A stretch of DNA of 64,000 bases from a virus. Positions within the stretch are counted from its first letter, which is position 1; each line of letters starts with the position of its first letter. Under the pieces are notes generated by a model that was given only the letters and a program-made list of their open reading frames with translations, was not told where the DNA came from and did not search any database. This document shows positions 27,893-36,231 of the stretch, in pieces. The stretch spans positions 1-64,000 of the IMG/VR virus record IMGVR_UViG_3300009506_000016; one strand, 5' to 3'. The translations under genes and the position numbers were made by a program.

Positions 27893-28677
27893 TGGACGCG
27901 CAGACAGCTAGAAAAATACATGAACTTGAAAGAAAGATAGAAAGATTATCGGCTATAGAGCATGGAAGCTCTATCGGCGATGTATATGGAGCGTTCCGGG
28001 CATTGCCTTATGTAAGAGCATACTGGCCGATGAGTGATTATTATTTAAACCTTAAAGATCATAGTGTTCACGGAAATAATCTTACTGGTGTTTCACCAAG
28101 TCCTATAAGATATACATCAAACGGTTTATTTACTTATACAACTTATGATGGCGTTTCACAATATTTTTATATGTTGGACAGCGGAGCTATTGAACCTGGA
28201 GCTTATGGAACATTTGGTGGATGGTTTTATCCTCAAGATTTTAGTTACACACAAGGTCTGTTTGCAAAATGGAATTCATCAACCGCTAATGATAGGTCGT
28301 GGATGATATGGAATGCGTCAACATCTAATGTTCTTGAATTCACTGTATCAGGTGATGGAATAAACAGAGTTTGGACTGATTTATCAAACATACCATTAAA
28401 CCAATGGATATTTATTGTTGCAAGAATGCACTCTAGTGTAAGTATAAAACTAAATTTATTCTCAAAATACGACACTAGAGAAAGCTCTAACACAACGAGT
28501 ATTCCGGCAACACTGTATAATGGCAATGCAGAATTAAGAGTTGGTCACGCATCAAGCACATCAACTACAACTCCTTACAAGGGATATATTTCTAATTTAT
28601 TCTTTTGCACGTCAGAAATGACTGATAGGATTATAGAAAATCTATTCAGCATCAGTAGAGTATTTTATGGCGTATAG
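27892..28677 (+). CDS. LamG/concanavalin-like receptor-binding or fibre protein
   Basis: A 261-residue protein. A short N-terminal coiled coil (ARKIHELERKIERL) probably gives trimerisation and attachment to the hub. Residues ~45-250 are a LamG/concanavalin A-like beta-sandwich (AYWPMSDYYLNLKDHSVHGN, GGWFYPQDF, WIFIVARMH). Such proteins bind sugars on the host surface. The gene is last in the tail operon, the usual place of receptor-binding proteins. Confidence 0.72.
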   Translation: MDAQTARKIHELERKIERLSAIEHGSSIGDVYGAFRALPYVRAYWPMSDYYLNLKDHSVHGNNLTGVSPSPIRYTSNGLFTYTTYDGVSQYFYMLDSGAIEPGAYGTFGGWFYPQDFSYTQGLFAKWNSSTANDRSWMIWNASTSNVLEFTVSGDGINRVWTDLSNIPLNQWIFIVARMHSSVSIKLNLFSKYDTRESSNTTSIPATLYNGNAELRVGHASSTSTTTPYKGYISNLFFCTSEMTDRIIENLFSISRVFYGV

Positions 28678-28678
28678 G

Positions 28679-28687
28679 TGTTATAAT
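28679..28687 (+). promoter_or_regulatory. Extended -10 promoter before the membrane/holin genes
   Basis: TGTTATAAT, a perfect TGnTATAAT, right after the fibre gene stop; no -35 box at normal spacing. Expected start of transcription is near 28694, giving a leader of about 30 bases. Confidence 0.6.
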
Positions 28688-28725
28688 ACTGTTAGACAAC
28701 AGTGAGAAATAAGAAAGGCAATTTC

Positions 28726-29250
28726 ATGCTAGACGATAAAATCGTAGTCAACATTCAAACACTTATTGCTATAGCTGTGCCACTTTTAACTTTGTTAGGT
28801 GCTGGCATTACTAAATTATTTGATTATAGGAATCAACTAGCAACAATAAAGCTAGAGAATAGGAAAACAGATCTTGATGATGAACGAGTAGACATTGAAC
28901 GCATGAATAGTGATGCAAGTGCCGCCGCAAATCTCGCAGATGTATTATCAACAGTTGTTCAGCCGCTTGCAAACCGAATATCTATGCTTGAGGATGAGGC
29001 AATCGCACGACAGAAGATGATCATTGAATTATCTGATACTGTCTATGAACTCAAGAAAACAATTCGTGATAAAGACGAAGAACTTGATAAATTGAGGAAA
29101 GAATACGATGTGCAGGTTGCAATATCAGCAGAGCAAGAAGTAAGAATTTGTGAGCAAAATGATAAAATTTCCGCTCAGGAACTCCGCATTATTGAGTTGG
29201 AAATGAAGATAAAGGAAATGAAAAAAGCGGAAGAATGTAAGGAAGATTAG
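28726..29250 (+). CDS. Membrane-anchored coiled-coil protein
   Basis: A 174-residue protein: an N-terminal hydrophobic segment (residues ~9-27, IQTLIAIAVPLLTLLGAGI) followed by ~130 residues of continuous heptad-like coiled coil. ATG 28726 has AAGAAAGG 7 bases upstream; a GTG at 28702 is possible but lacks a site. The architecture resembles an inner-membrane spanin or a holin accessory, and it is followed at 1 base by a holin-like gene. Role in lysis is inferred. Confidence 0.6.
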   Translation: MLDDKIVVNIQTLIAIAVPLLTLLGAGITKLFDYRNQLATIKLENRKTDLDDERVDIERMNSDASAAANLADVLSTVVQPLANRISMLEDEAIARQKMIIELSDTVYELKKTIRDKDEELDKLRKEYDVQVAISAEQEVRICEQNDKISAQELRIIELEMKIKEMKKAEECKED

Positions 29251-29251
29251 A

Positions 29252-29578
29252 ATGGAAAACTTAGCAAACACTTACCAATCACTCAGTAGTATTCTTGTAT
29301 GGCTAACCGGTACTGGCGGTGGAGCTTGGCTTATTGTGGCATGGCTTGTTTCTTGGATTGCCGAAGATATTCCGGCATGGGCGAAACTGAATTCAAAACT
29401 GAAAACCGTTATTATGCTCGTGGTAGCTGGCGCTATTGGAGCGGGTGGACAGGCGCTATTGTTTCGTCCAGAGGTTGTTGCGGCGATTGATCCTTACGTC
29501 CGTCCATTCATGTACAGTGCTATGATTTGGCTTACCAATCAGCTTGCTCACGGAAAGAACCCACTGCGAAAAGAATAG
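29252..29578 (+). CDS. Holin-like small membrane protein
   Basis: A 108-residue protein with three hydrophobic stretches (WLIVAWLVSWIAE, VIMLVVAGAIGAGGQALL and a weaker one near 85-98), an acidic patch between them and a basic C-terminus (GKNPLRKE), the usual plan of phage holins. Immediately after the coiled-coil membrane protein and just before a terminator. The endolysin is 30 kb away in this window, so lysis genes would be split. Confidence 0.6.
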   Translation: MENLANTYQSLSSILVWLTGTGGGAWLIVAWLVSWIAEDIPAWAKLNSKLKTVIMLVVAGAIGAGGQALLFRPEVVAAIDPYVRPFMYSAMIWLTNQLAHGKNPLRKE

Positions 29579-29593
29579 AATTTGGGGGAATCA

Positions 29594-29628
29594 AAAAGGC
29601 CGGGCTTATGACCCGGCCTTTTATTTTT
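29594..29628 (+). terminator. Bidirectional intrinsic terminator between converging arms
   Basis: 11-bp stem AAAAGGCCGGG/CCCGGCCTTTT with a 7-base loop, T-rich on the right (TTTTATTTTT) and A5 on the left, so it works for both the rightward virion arm and the leftward arm ending at 29629. Confidence 0.92.
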
Positions 29629-29847
29629 CTACACGTTCCTCACGGCGCTGTAGAAATTATATTCGGATGAATTAGTAAGATATGGTCTAGCACACATATC
29701 CAAATAATCATGTGTTGATGCTCCGTATGGTACTGATATATTAACAGTTACCAGACTCCCTGTTTTCTTATGCTGATAAGTAATTGTCCAGGGAAGATTA
29801 GGGATTTCAACATCGTTAAGATTAATTTTTTTATTCTTGTTACCCAT
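29629..29847 (-). CDS. Hypothetical protein, 72 aa
   Basis: Last gene of the leftward arm. Start set at 29847 (MGNKNKKINL), which has GGAG 7 bases upstream; the upstream in-frame ATG at 29880 lies inside the primase gene. Sequence has NLPWTITYQHKKTGSLVTVNISVPYG, a single beta-rich domain of unknown role. Confidence 0.6.
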   Translation of the reverse strand: MGNKNKKINLNDVEIPNLPWTITYQHKKTGSLVTVNISVPYGASTHDYLDMCARPYLTNSSEYNFYSAVRNV

Positions 29848-30712
29848 ATATAAACTCCAATTCTCGAATAGCGTTTCCAATAGTTGTGTTATTCATAATA
29901 CTGTATAGATCAATAATATCAAGACCAATGGGATGATACAGTTGACATCTTGAACTTAAACATCTTGCTCTGTTGGTCACGGTATCAATCGTGAAACTTG
30001 GATGCCTGTCTTTATGATTTGGATGAATACATCGTGACATCCAGTATCTTCCATCGGCTGATGTTCGGCGCGTGAAAGCAAACTGAGATACAAAGTTTAG
30101 AATCGAAATACGGCTCTTGAGTTCTGTTATGGACACCTGAGCGCCAATATCAAATAGGTCTTTTGTATGTAATCCATCACCGTGATAATTCTCAGGCGCA
30201 TATTCGGGAAACACATTTCCAAGTGTTTCAATCTCCATAAGGTCATCAGGAGATCCGATTGCTTCATATTTCATTCCGGTAGGATGAATAGATGGCGGTG
30301 CAAGTGTATAATTGCCACTACAACGTACATCGATACTTGTATCCGGGTATTTCCTTGAGTTTTCCTTTCGTGATGTTTTTAGATACAGGTGCATTCCTCT
30401 TGGCGTTCTAACACGATATGTTTTTGCCGCAATTACTTTCCACTGGTCGTCACGCCTGATCATATCTTTGCGCCAATCGTGATAACTGTTAATGTCATCA
30501 AAATCGAGTATAGCTAAATTTTGAGGACCGCCACAAACAACGGCTAAATTCCTATCGTCTTGACTGAACCAATAATCAACAACCTTTCTTGGCGGTATCC
30601 TGTTTTGCCACATCTTCCAATCGATAGCGGGTCTTTTTGACAAGTGCATTATCGGAATCGGAGCGATTCCTTTACTCATCCACAACAGAGCGGTTTGTTG
30701 AAGATCGTTCAT
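29840..30712 (-). CDS. Prim-Pol type DNA primase with CHC2-like zinc finger
   Basis: A 290-residue protein. Residues ~1-150 match the bifunctional primase/polymerase (AEP) N-terminal domain: AVVCGGPQNLAILDFDD carries the metal-binding DxD-like acids, followed by RTPRGMHLYLKT and the SGNYTLAPPSIHPTG histidine motif. Residues ~230-285 form a DnaG-type zinc finger (C..H..C..C in RCIHPNHKDRHPSFTID and RCLSSRCQLYHP). It would make primers for phage DNA replication. It lacks a fused helicase domain. AAGGA site before the ATG; overlaps the small gene downstream. Confidence 0.8.
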   Translation of the reverse strand: MNDLQQTALLWMSKGIAPIPIMHLSKRPAIDWKMWQNRIPPRKVVDYWFSQDDRNLAVVCGGPQNLAILDFDDINSYHDWRKDMIRRDDQWKVIAAKTYRVRTPRGMHLYLKTSRKENSRKYPDTSIDVRCSGNYTLAPPSIHPTGMKYEAIGSPDDLMEIETLGNVFPEYAPENYHGDGLHTKDLFDIGAQVSITELKSRISILNFVSQFAFTRRTSADGRYWMSRCIHPNHKDRHPSFTIDTVTNRARCLSSRCQLYHPIGLDIIDLYSIMNNTTIGNAIRELEFIYG

Positions 30713-30723
30713 ATTACAATTCC

Positions 30724-30885
30724 TTATGTATATAATTTTATGTCCATTATGGAATGAATTCGTCTTTTATGATCACTGAAACGCTCGCTATCTGCTCGCA
30801 AACGGCCATAGCCATTCATCTTCCAGGGTTTGCACATTAGGCATCCAGCCCGAGCGCTCTTTGGTTTCTTGCGTTTGTGATTCAT
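30724..30885 (-). CDS. Small basic zinc-knuckle-type phage protein, 53 aa
   Basis: Starts MNHKRKKPKSARAG and contains CLMCKPWKMNG, a pattern I have seen in many phage genomes as a short conserved protein of unknown role. Its ATG overlaps the stop of the preceding small gene by 4 bases (ATGA), and it ends 11 bases before the primase start. The stop TAA is at 30724-30726. Two Cys are too few for a full zinc site, so it may dimerise around metal. Confidence 0.7.
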   Translation of the reverse strand: MNHKRKKPKSARAGCLMCKPWKMNGYGRLRADSERFSDHKRRIHSIMDIKLYT

Positions 30886-31061
30886 TTCCAATAATCCACT
30901 ATTATAAAACCATGCTTTTCCTGTTCAAGATTAGGGCAATAGTATTGATGAAATGACAAATGTACAATGTGACCATCCTGAAATGCCCAACAAATAAGAA
31001 ACGGCCCTATCCATATCGACTTGAAAAATCCAACAAGATCAATGCTAATAAACTTTACCAT
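30882..31061 (-). CDS. Small hypothetical protein, 59 aa
   Basis: Frame from ATG 31061 (MVKFISIDLVGFFKSIWIG) to TGA at 30882, overlapping both neighbours by a few bases, which is the main evidence that it is real. The sequence is aromatic and hydrophobic but has no clear membrane helix. The ribosome site is weak (GAGG 13 bases upstream), so translation probably depends on coupling to the upstream gene. Confidence 0.5.
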   Translation of the reverse strand: MVKFISIDLVGFFKSIWIGPFLICWAFQDGHIVHLSFHQYYCPNLEQEKHGFIIVDYWK

Positions 31062-31219
31062 GTTTTATAATTGACCTCACTCATTGCCGCAGGAAGGCCG
31101 CGTTGATGACGTTCATCTTTCCAATATCGTCTGCGCAACTTTGATAATTTTCGTTTCCAATACTTGCCGGTGTGTCTACCGGGCCACCTTAGATAGTACC
31201 TTGGATCTTTGACGCGCAT
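31055..31219 (-). CDS. Small very basic protein, 54 aa
   Basis: Frame from ATG 31219 (MRVKDPRYYLRWPGR) to TAA at 31055, with GAGGAAAAAC before the start. About 30 percent Arg/Lys with a YWKRKLSKLRRRYWKDER stretch, which suggests nucleic-acid binding. It overlaps the 3' end of the nuclease gene and the next small gene, as in a compact phage operon. Confidence 0.55.
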   Translation of the reverse strand: MRVKDPRYYLRWPGRHTGKYWKRKLSKLRRRYWKDERHQRGLPAAMSEVNYKTW

Positions 31220-31583
31220 GTTTTTCCTCATTCGTAAGATAATGATACATACGTTTCACATGTTGCAATGCTGTGGAATCCTTAAGGAAATCTCCATCAG
31301 TAAGCATATTTTTGGTAACTCTTATGACATACCATCCTAGAAAGGCCGCATGGTTATATTTGATACAATCACGCTCAAAACCATCACCTTTTGTATGCCT
31401 ACCACCCCACAGGCCACCCTCAACTTCGATAGCCATCTTGATATCCGGGTATGCAAAGTCGAACCTCCAAAATCGTTCCTTACTAAATCTGTACTCTCGA
31501 ACAGGTGATGGAAGATCAGAAGTCCTTATTTGTTCTTCCATCATCCGTTCGAGATAACTAACTGTTTGTTTTGTCCGCGTCAC
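31176..31583 (-). CDS. PD-(D/E)xK-type endonuclease
   Basis: A 135-residue protein with FDFAYPDIKMAIEVEGG, the D-x(n)-E-x-E arrangement of small phage and Vsr/DUF559-like PD-(D/E)xK nucleases, followed by a conserved GGRHTKGDGFERDCIKYN segment and a WYVIRVT strand. It probably cleaves branched or damaged DNA during replication or packaging. ATG overlaps the stop of the zinc-ribbon gene upstream by one base. Confidence 0.75.
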   Translation of the reverse strand: MTRTKQTVSYLERMMEEQIRTSDLPSPVREYRFSKERFWRFDFAYPDIKMAIEVEGGLWGGRHTKGDGFERDCIKYNHAAFLGWYVIRVTKNMLTDGDFLKDSTALQHVKRMYHYLTNEEKHARQRSKVLSKVAR

Positions 31584-31807
31584 TATATTGCTTGAAGAAC
31601 CACGTCACGAATAATATCTGAAACATTATTCATATCTATTGCCTCGCCGCATACTTCGCATGTTGATCGAATGATAAGTCTGCCATCATTTTTTCCATTG
31701 TCGTCTGCATACAGGTCGTCAATTGTTAGCACAAGATCCGACTGACACGATGGGCATCTTTTATTGCGTTTCCATGTCCGCCAATCTCGAATTTTTGTTT
31801 TTGACAT
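31583..31807 (-). CDS. Zinc-ribbon protein, 74 aa
   Basis: CPSC (residues 18-21) and CEVC (50-53) make a four-cysteine zinc ribbon spanning a beta hairpin with an acidic insert. No enzymatic domain. Coupled to the nuclease gene downstream. Could be a small regulator or nuclease partner; not recognised further. Confidence 0.6.
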   Translation of the reverse strand: MSKTKIRDWRTWKRNKRCPSCQSDLVLTIDDLYADDNGKNDGRLIIRSTCEVCGEAIDMNNVSDIIRDVVLQAI

Positions 31808-31844
31808 GTTCCTTTTCCCTTCGATAGATTTGACTCATCTATTA

Positions 31845-32108
31845 TTATACATCAGAATCAAAATCAATTTCTGTATCGAGAACCAATGACTTTATATCTC
31901 CTTGAGTGAGATATGTACGACAAAACTTACAATGATATGAGTATCCCTTGCGTGACGTGCTTCTTACTTTGTGCTTACATTTTGGGCATATAGGATATGT
32001 TTCCCAATATGGCAAGCATCCCCAACAATGATCGATATTACCGGCAACCTTTGGATCGTGAGCTTCGCCAGTACACTTAACCCATATAACAGATAGTTTT
32101 GTATCCAT
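31845..32108 (-). CDS. Zinc-finger protein, 87 aa
   Basis: Start chosen at 32108 (MDTKLSVIWVKC) because it follows the stop of the methyltransferase gene and has GGAA upstream. Two metal sites are visible: C..H..H-C-x2-C near the N-terminus, and CPKC with CKFC as a zinc ribbon. Unknown function; one of several small zinc proteins in this operon. Confidence 0.6.
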   Translation of the reverse strand: MDTKLSVIWVKCTGEAHDPKVAGNIDHCWGCLPYWETYPICPKCKHKVRSTSRKGYSYHCKFCRTYLTQGDIKSLVLDTEIDFDSDV

Positions 32109-32109
32109 G

Positions 32110-32706
32110 TTAATTCCAATCAAACCAAGTTAGAACTGTCTCGTGATCACGATCTTGCATATCCCAAATGAACACTGCGAAAGCATAATCGTTTGTTTTT
32201 CCGGTATTGTTGAATGATGGTCGTCCGGCAAGAACACTCACCTCGGTTGGTGGGAATTCTTGCCATAGCCCACGACAGCGCTTTTTGCTTTCAAGGAATG
32301 CCAACTTGAGAAGAAATACGATCCGTCCATTATCACTAAGTAGCTCACGAGATTTTCTAATAAACATTTCAGCATGAGAATAGGGCGGATTTCCAATAAT
32401 GAGATCATATAGAAAATACGAATTGAATATTGAGAAATCTTTGTTATAGAAAGAGCTATAAGGATTGATCCCATTCATCCATTCTCGTTTTTCAAGATCA
32501 ACACCATGAATTACTGTCTTTTCGCTATGGGGATAGCCATCACGAATAGCATGACCGAATACTCCATACCCACATCCAGGATCAAGAGCATAGGTTGGTC
32601 TTATACCAGCTTTCTCAATAACCATTTCATACGCGAGTTCGTAGGGCGTTGGGTAGAAATCATTCTTTGGTCTTTCACTCGTTTGTTTCTTTGTTATGAT
32701 TACCAT
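32110..32706 (-). CDS. N6-adenine-type DNA methyltransferase
   Basis: A 198-residue protein with FYPTPYELAYEM, a SAM loop DPGCGYGVFG and the catalytic NPPY in LIIGNPPYSHAEMF, followed by LAFLESKKRCRGLWQ. This is the compact phage Dam-like/type II methyltransferase plan. No cognate nuclease is obvious next to it. It overlaps the small zinc protein gene upstream and would protect phage DNA or mark it for replication. Confidence 0.82.
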   Translation of the reverse strand: MVIITKKQTSERPKNDFYPTPYELAYEMVIEKAGIRPTYALDPGCGYGVFGHAIRDGYPHSEKTVIHGVDLEKREWMNGINPYSSFYNKDFSIFNSYFLYDLIIGNPPYSHAEMFIRKSRELLSDNGRIVFLLKLAFLESKKRCRGLWQEFPPTEVSVLAGRPSFNNTGKTNDYAFAVFIWDMQDRDHETVLTWFDWN

Positions 32707-32920
32707 TCAGTTTCCATTCTTTAGCATACCAAGTGAAAAATTCATCACGTTCCTCTTTGGTCCCTTCTGGATTGCTACTTCCACAGTAGCCGCAACAATA
32801 TCCTTGAAGGTGCGGATAGCCGCAATGAACACATGGAAGAATATGCGGGGCATACGCTCTAGCTAGATCATCAGCTTTATCTTCCCAATCATCAGTATAT
32901 GGCATTACTCGATCAATCAC
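32675..32920 (-). CDS. Zinc-ribbon protein, 81 aa, GTG start
   Basis: The open frame reaches 33091, but that part lies under the helicase gene. A GTG at 32920 has a perfect AAGGAGG 6 bases upstream and overlaps the helicase stop by 8 bases, giving (M)IDRVMPYTDDWEDK... Two Cys pairs (CVHC and CGYC) form a zinc ribbon. Unknown role; translationally coupled to the helicase. Confidence 0.65.
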   Translation of the reverse strand: MIDRVMPYTDDWEDKADDLARAYAPHILPCVHCGYPHLQGYCCGYCGSSNPEGTKEERDEFFTWYAKEWKLNGNHNKETNE

Positions 32921-34550
32921 GTATGGCCTCCTTGAACCAATTAGGATATGATGCTTTTGCTTGTTGAGTAAGTGCGCTACCATCGGCAATAGCGGCAACA
33001 TTGAGCATGTATTCACCATTATCGTCTTGCTCTCCGCGTGTGACACGTCCGGTAGCCTGAACAACACTCGCATACGCATTCCAAAACGCATATCGCTTTC
33101 CAGTTGGCGTACTCATTCTTAGTTGGTCAAAACGGTCACCCGGATTAGAAAATGGCACGCCAGCCACGATTGACATACGAGCGGTATCATATTCCAATGA
33201 CAAGCCGCTACCCCATCCCTGAATTGTTCCTACAACGATTTTACCGGGATCTGTATTAGATGTAAAGGCATGTATTTGATCCTTTAGTCCAGCGTCCGGT
33301 GGCGGTATCATCACGCGGCCCGGTAATGATTGAGAAAGGAATGTACGCAACAATCCAATTTTATAATTGGAGCTTGTCAATACAATTCCACGCCATTCAT
33401 TAGGCATCTTAGAAATAAATCGAGCTATTGCATTCGCTTGAGCCTTGTATAATGCTGGCCTACCATCCAGGTTCGCCTTTGTCATTTTATCAACATGCAA
33501 GTTATATACTGGACGCTTGTTTCTCGGAGTTGGGTGTGGATACTCTCGATAAACAAAATTCTGAAATCCCAACTCGTTCATAAGTGGACGCGGGTTTCCG
33601 ATTGTTGCGCTCATCATAAGACGAAGGCTAAAATTATCGGTCATCCTGGACACAAGGTTTTTGACATCAAGAGATCTGATCTGCATTTTTGCGCCACGCG
33701 GTACGGATCTTGTTGCAAATCTCCAATCGTCATTTTGCCTTTCTGTACATTTGTAAAAGATGGGTTGATCAGAAACAACCATCTCAAGCGCAACGGATAG
33801 ATGAGTAAACATACGCTTATTTCGTGCGCCTTCCTGTGTCATCTCGGAAAACAGATCAACTACGCTTATCTTCTGCATAGACTTAACGATCCAATTTGCT
33901 ACAGTGGATTTATCTTTTGAACTTAGCAAGTCTCCTTCACCGTGATATCCGTGTTCTAGTAATGGAAAATTGCCAAACTTATAATCGGCTCGTGTTCTAT
34001 CATCCATTTCGAACTTAGCAAACTCGATAAGCTCTTCATAGCTGTCATGCACTTCATCCATAACAATCACGCCATCTCGATTGTTTACGGCCTCTGATAA
34101 AGCCGCGTACTTATAAGTACATGCCATTCTATTTGATGCAAGCGCAGTCTCGCGTGCAATTACATACGGACAACGGCCAGCGAAAGGACAATCATACATA
34201 CGTTGAAAGTGACAATCGGCGGCTGTAGGAGTGATACCATATACATCCATCCAGTGAGTTACTTTAGATGGTAACACACAAGCATATTCGGGCTTTCCCT
34301 TTACGATATCGAACCCATATATGGATTTGTATTGCTCAAGCAATCCGTGATTATGCACTAATACGGTGACACTTGTATCGTGTCCTAAAGCAGTTGCAAT
34401 TGCAGACTTGCCAATTCCTGTTGGTGCTTCAACGACAAACGTACCATGATTATTTTTATCTAATATCTCTTTTGACTTTTTGTAAGCATCTAATTGTTCG
34501 GGTCGCCAAGCATCATGAGGAACTCCAACACTTCTTGGGTCTTGGCTCAT
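32913..34550 (-). CDS. DinG/XPD-like superfamily 2 helicase
   Basis: A 545-residue helicase with Walker A APTGIGKS (residues 42-49), a DEVH box in VIVMDEVHDSYEE, SATIGNP (motif III) and QATGRVTRG (motif VI). Between motifs I and II four cysteines are spaced like the iron-sulfur cluster of DinG/XPD (YACVLPSK, then ADCHFQRMYDCPFAGRC). It would unwind DNA 5' to 3' during replication or repair. It has its own consensus promoter (34612-34640) and a leader hairpin. Confidence 0.88.
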   Translation of the reverse strand: MSQDPRSVGVPHDAWRPEQLDAYKKSKEILDKNNHGTFVVEAPTGIGKSAIATALGHDTSVTVLVHNHGLLEQYKSIYGFDIVKGKPEYACVLPSKVTHWMDVYGITPTAADCHFQRMYDCPFAGRCPYVIARETALASNRMACTYKYAALSEAVNNRDGVIVMDEVHDSYEELIEFAKFEMDDRTRADYKFGNFPLLEHGYHGEGDLLSSKDKSTVANWIVKSMQKISVVDLFSEMTQEGARNKRMFTHLSVALEMVVSDQPIFYKCTERQNDDWRFATRSVPRGAKMQIRSLDVKNLVSRMTDNFSLRLMMSATIGNPRPLMNELGFQNFVYREYPHPTPRNKRPVYNLHVDKMTKANLDGRPALYKAQANAIARFISKMPNEWRGIVLTSSNYKIGLLRTFLSQSLPGRVMIPPPDAGLKDQIHAFTSNTDPGKIVVGTIQGWGSGLSLEYDTARMSIVAGVPFSNPGDRFDQLRMSTPTGKRYAFWNAYASVVQATGRVTRGEQDDNGEYMLNVAAIADGSALTQQAKASYPNWFKEAIRD

Positions 34551-34572
34551 GACTCTTCCTTAGTGATGAATT

Positions 34573-34594
34573 CAGGTCACCCGAAAGTGACCTG
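34573..34594 (-). other. Hairpin in the helicase mRNA leader
   Basis: 8-bp perfect stem CAGGTCAC/GTGACCTG with a 6-base loop, about 20 bases before the start codon and downstream of the promoter. On the leftward RNA there is no U-tract after it, so it is not an ordinary terminator for this operon; on the other strand it is followed by TTTTGTTTTG. A protein-binding or stabilising element is possible. Confidence 0.55.
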
Positions 34595-34611
34595 TTTTGT
34601 TTTGCTATTTA

Positions 34612-34640
34612 ATTATAGCAATTATTCGTATCTTGATCAA
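34612..34640 (-). promoter_or_regulatory. Leftward promoter, TTGATC-N17-TATAAT
   Basis: -35 at 34635-34640 and -10 at 34612-34617 on the minus strand, 17 bp apart. Drives the helicase-to-primase operon. Confidence 0.75.
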
Positions 34641-34652
34641 GCCTTAAATTTC

Positions 34653-34958
34653 TCAGGCATCAAGATATCTGGATAGTGTTTGTAAGTTACGTGACATATA
34701 TGGAGAATCAACGGACGACTCAAGTTCCTCTGCTATCATATCGAGATCGTTTCCTTCGCCAACCAAAGACAACATAAGCCTTACTGACAACTCGATAAGA
34801 GCGGAACCATTCTTACCGCGTCCAAACTCGACATGTTCCTTTAGAAGATCCAGGGTATCAGGAGTCATTGTTATCTTGATATCTTGCCTATTTGATTGTC
34901 CGTTCGCCGTTCTGCCGTACAACTTACGAAGATCGTGAAATACATTATTTGTTACCAT
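34653..34958 (-). CDS. Putative ribbon-helix-helix DNA-binding protein
   Basis: A 101-residue protein with IKITMTPDTLDLLKEHVEFG followed by helical LIELSVRLMLSLV, which resembles an Arc/MetJ-type strand-helix-helix. It sits at the end of an operon just before the next promoter, a common place for an autoregulator. Fold is a guess from pattern; no operator was found. Confidence 0.4.
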   Translation of the reverse strand: MVTNNVFHDLRKLYGRTANGQSNRQDIKITMTPDTLDLLKEHVEFGRGKNGSALIELSVRLMLSLVGEGNDLDMIAEELESSVDSPYMSRNLQTLSRYLDA

Positions 34959-34973
34959 ATTACTACCTATAAA

Positions 34974-35552
34974 TTACTGATCACCCACCTCTTTGTTATT
35001 ATCAAGAAAGCTCATCGTTTCTACGCTTTTTGCATAGTATACAGAACGAGATTCTGAAACGTCATAGCTTGTTGCGTTTTCAACCGAAACCCCAAGACTT
35101 GTTGACAGCGACTTGGTTGTAAAATCGTCAAGGTTAGCCCCAAGAAATATTACTTTTCCGCCCTTATTCTCAAACGTTCTCACAAGATCAAGCAATTGTT
35201 TTGTGGTGTATCTAAATGATGCGTTCTCAAGTCCATCGGTCATAAGAACAACAACTTTCTTTATATCTTTGTGCATTCCGTTCATAAGAACAAGTTCTTC
35301 GCCGAATACATCCAGCAGTGGTGTCATTCCATTGCAGATATATTTATCTCTAGTAATAACTGGCGCATCTATAGCCTCTCCGAGATAGATGATATCGCGC
35401 CGAGCATCGTCCCAAACAACAATTTTAATGATTGTTTCTTTCAATGCTCTAACTGTATTCAAATACTCATTAATAGCATCAACGGTAACTGGTATGTTCG
35501 GAATCATCGATCCAGAACCATCCATAAGTAATGAAATTCTACTCTCTGTCAT
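34974..35552 (-). CDS. VWA-domain protein with complete MIDAS motif
   Basis: A 192-residue single von Willebrand A domain. MIDAS residues are D11-G-S13-G-S15, the Thr in NGMTPLLD and the Asp in LMTDGLEN, so metal-dependent ligand binding is likely intact. Intracellular (no signal). It is one of three VWA proteins on the leftward strand (with the Ro protein and the 725-residue protein). ATG overlaps the MazG-like gene's stop. Binding partner unknown. Confidence 0.85.
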   Translation of the reverse strand: MTESRISLLMDGSGSMIPNIPVTVDAINEYLNTVRALKETIIKIVVWDDARRDIIYLGEAIDAPVITRDKYICNGMTPLLDVFGEELVLMNGMHKDIKKVVVLMTDGLENASFRYTTKQLLDLVRTFENKGGKVIFLGANLDDFTTKSLSTSLGVSVENATSYDVSESRSVYYAKSVETMSFLDNNKEVGDQ

Positions 35553-35884
35553 ATTGTATTGTCCTCAATACGATTGATAGACCTTTCCTTAGAAAAGCCT
35601 TCCGGGTATCGCTTTTTAAGTTTTCCAATGTTCATGTTAGCGATTGTGCTAAGATCAAAACCTAACGCATCGGCCAGATATGCAATGTACCAAAGGCAAT
35701 CACCGGCCTCATCAAGCAATTTTATAGCGTCAACTTTGTGACCATGCCATTTCATTTTCTTGATAATGTTAGCAAGTTCTCCGGCTTTGCCAGCCAAGCA
35801 CAGTCCGGCAAATACCAATCTATCTTCCTCTGGAATTCCATTGGCTGTTCTCATTGCAAGGTTTTGATATTCTTCAAATGTCAT
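35549..35884 (-). CDS. MazG-like nucleotide pyrophosphohydrolase
   Basis: A 111-residue protein (MTFEEYQNLAMRTANG) with the all-alpha NTP-PPase features: LAGKAGELANIIKK provides the first E-x-x-E-like site and LLDEAGDCLWYIAYLAD the E-x-x-D site. Phage members hydrolyse dNTPs or (p)ppGpp-type nucleotides. Start at 35884 is chosen for the 4-base overlap with the upstream stop and the family N-terminus; 35893 (MGNM) is the alternative. Confidence 0.82.
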   Translation of the reverse strand: MTFEEYQNLAMRTANGIPEEDRLVFAGLCLAGKAGELANIIKKMKWHGHKVDAIKLLDEAGDCLWYIAYLADALGFDLSTIANMNIGKLKKRYPEGFSKERSINRIEDNTI

Positions 35885-36231
35885 ATTCCCCATTTCCCTT
35901 TCCGGTATATCAACCAGATAATACAATAAACCGCGAGATCCGTAATAGTATCCTCAATGGATTCGTTTTTTGGATCAAGCGGTTCTTCGAATTCAGATGA
36001 TTTTATCTCAATTCGGAATCCCATCAAATTCATAAGCCTTGCCATTTTATCCCACGTTCGGGTTGCGAGTCCAATCTCTCCTGTTCCAAGTATATTAGCA
36101 GGACTGTAATCCGCGTTTTTATCGAGATGTACTTCATACATGTGTTCGATAATATCTCGGAAAGCCTCGGTCTGTTCTGGACGCAGATCCTCGGTAATAT
36201 GAGTTGGCCTATCAAGATTTATATATCCCAT
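35881..36231 (-). CDS. DUF1599-like phage protein
   Basis: A 116-residue protein with the DUF1599 pattern: KNADYSPANILGTGEIGLATR, then WDKMARLMNLMGF and a C-terminal ESIEDTITDLAVYCIIW. This domain is described in nucleotide-modification gene sets and is common in phages with MazG-type genes, as here. It overlaps the deoxyribonucleotidase gene. Biochemical role not established to my knowledge. Confidence 0.75.
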   Translation of the reverse strand: MGYINLDRPTHITEDLRPEQTEAFRDIIEHMYEVHLDKNADYSPANILGTGEIGLATRTWDKMARLMNLMGFRIEIKSSEFEEPLDPKNESIEDTITDLAVYCIIWLIYRKGKWGI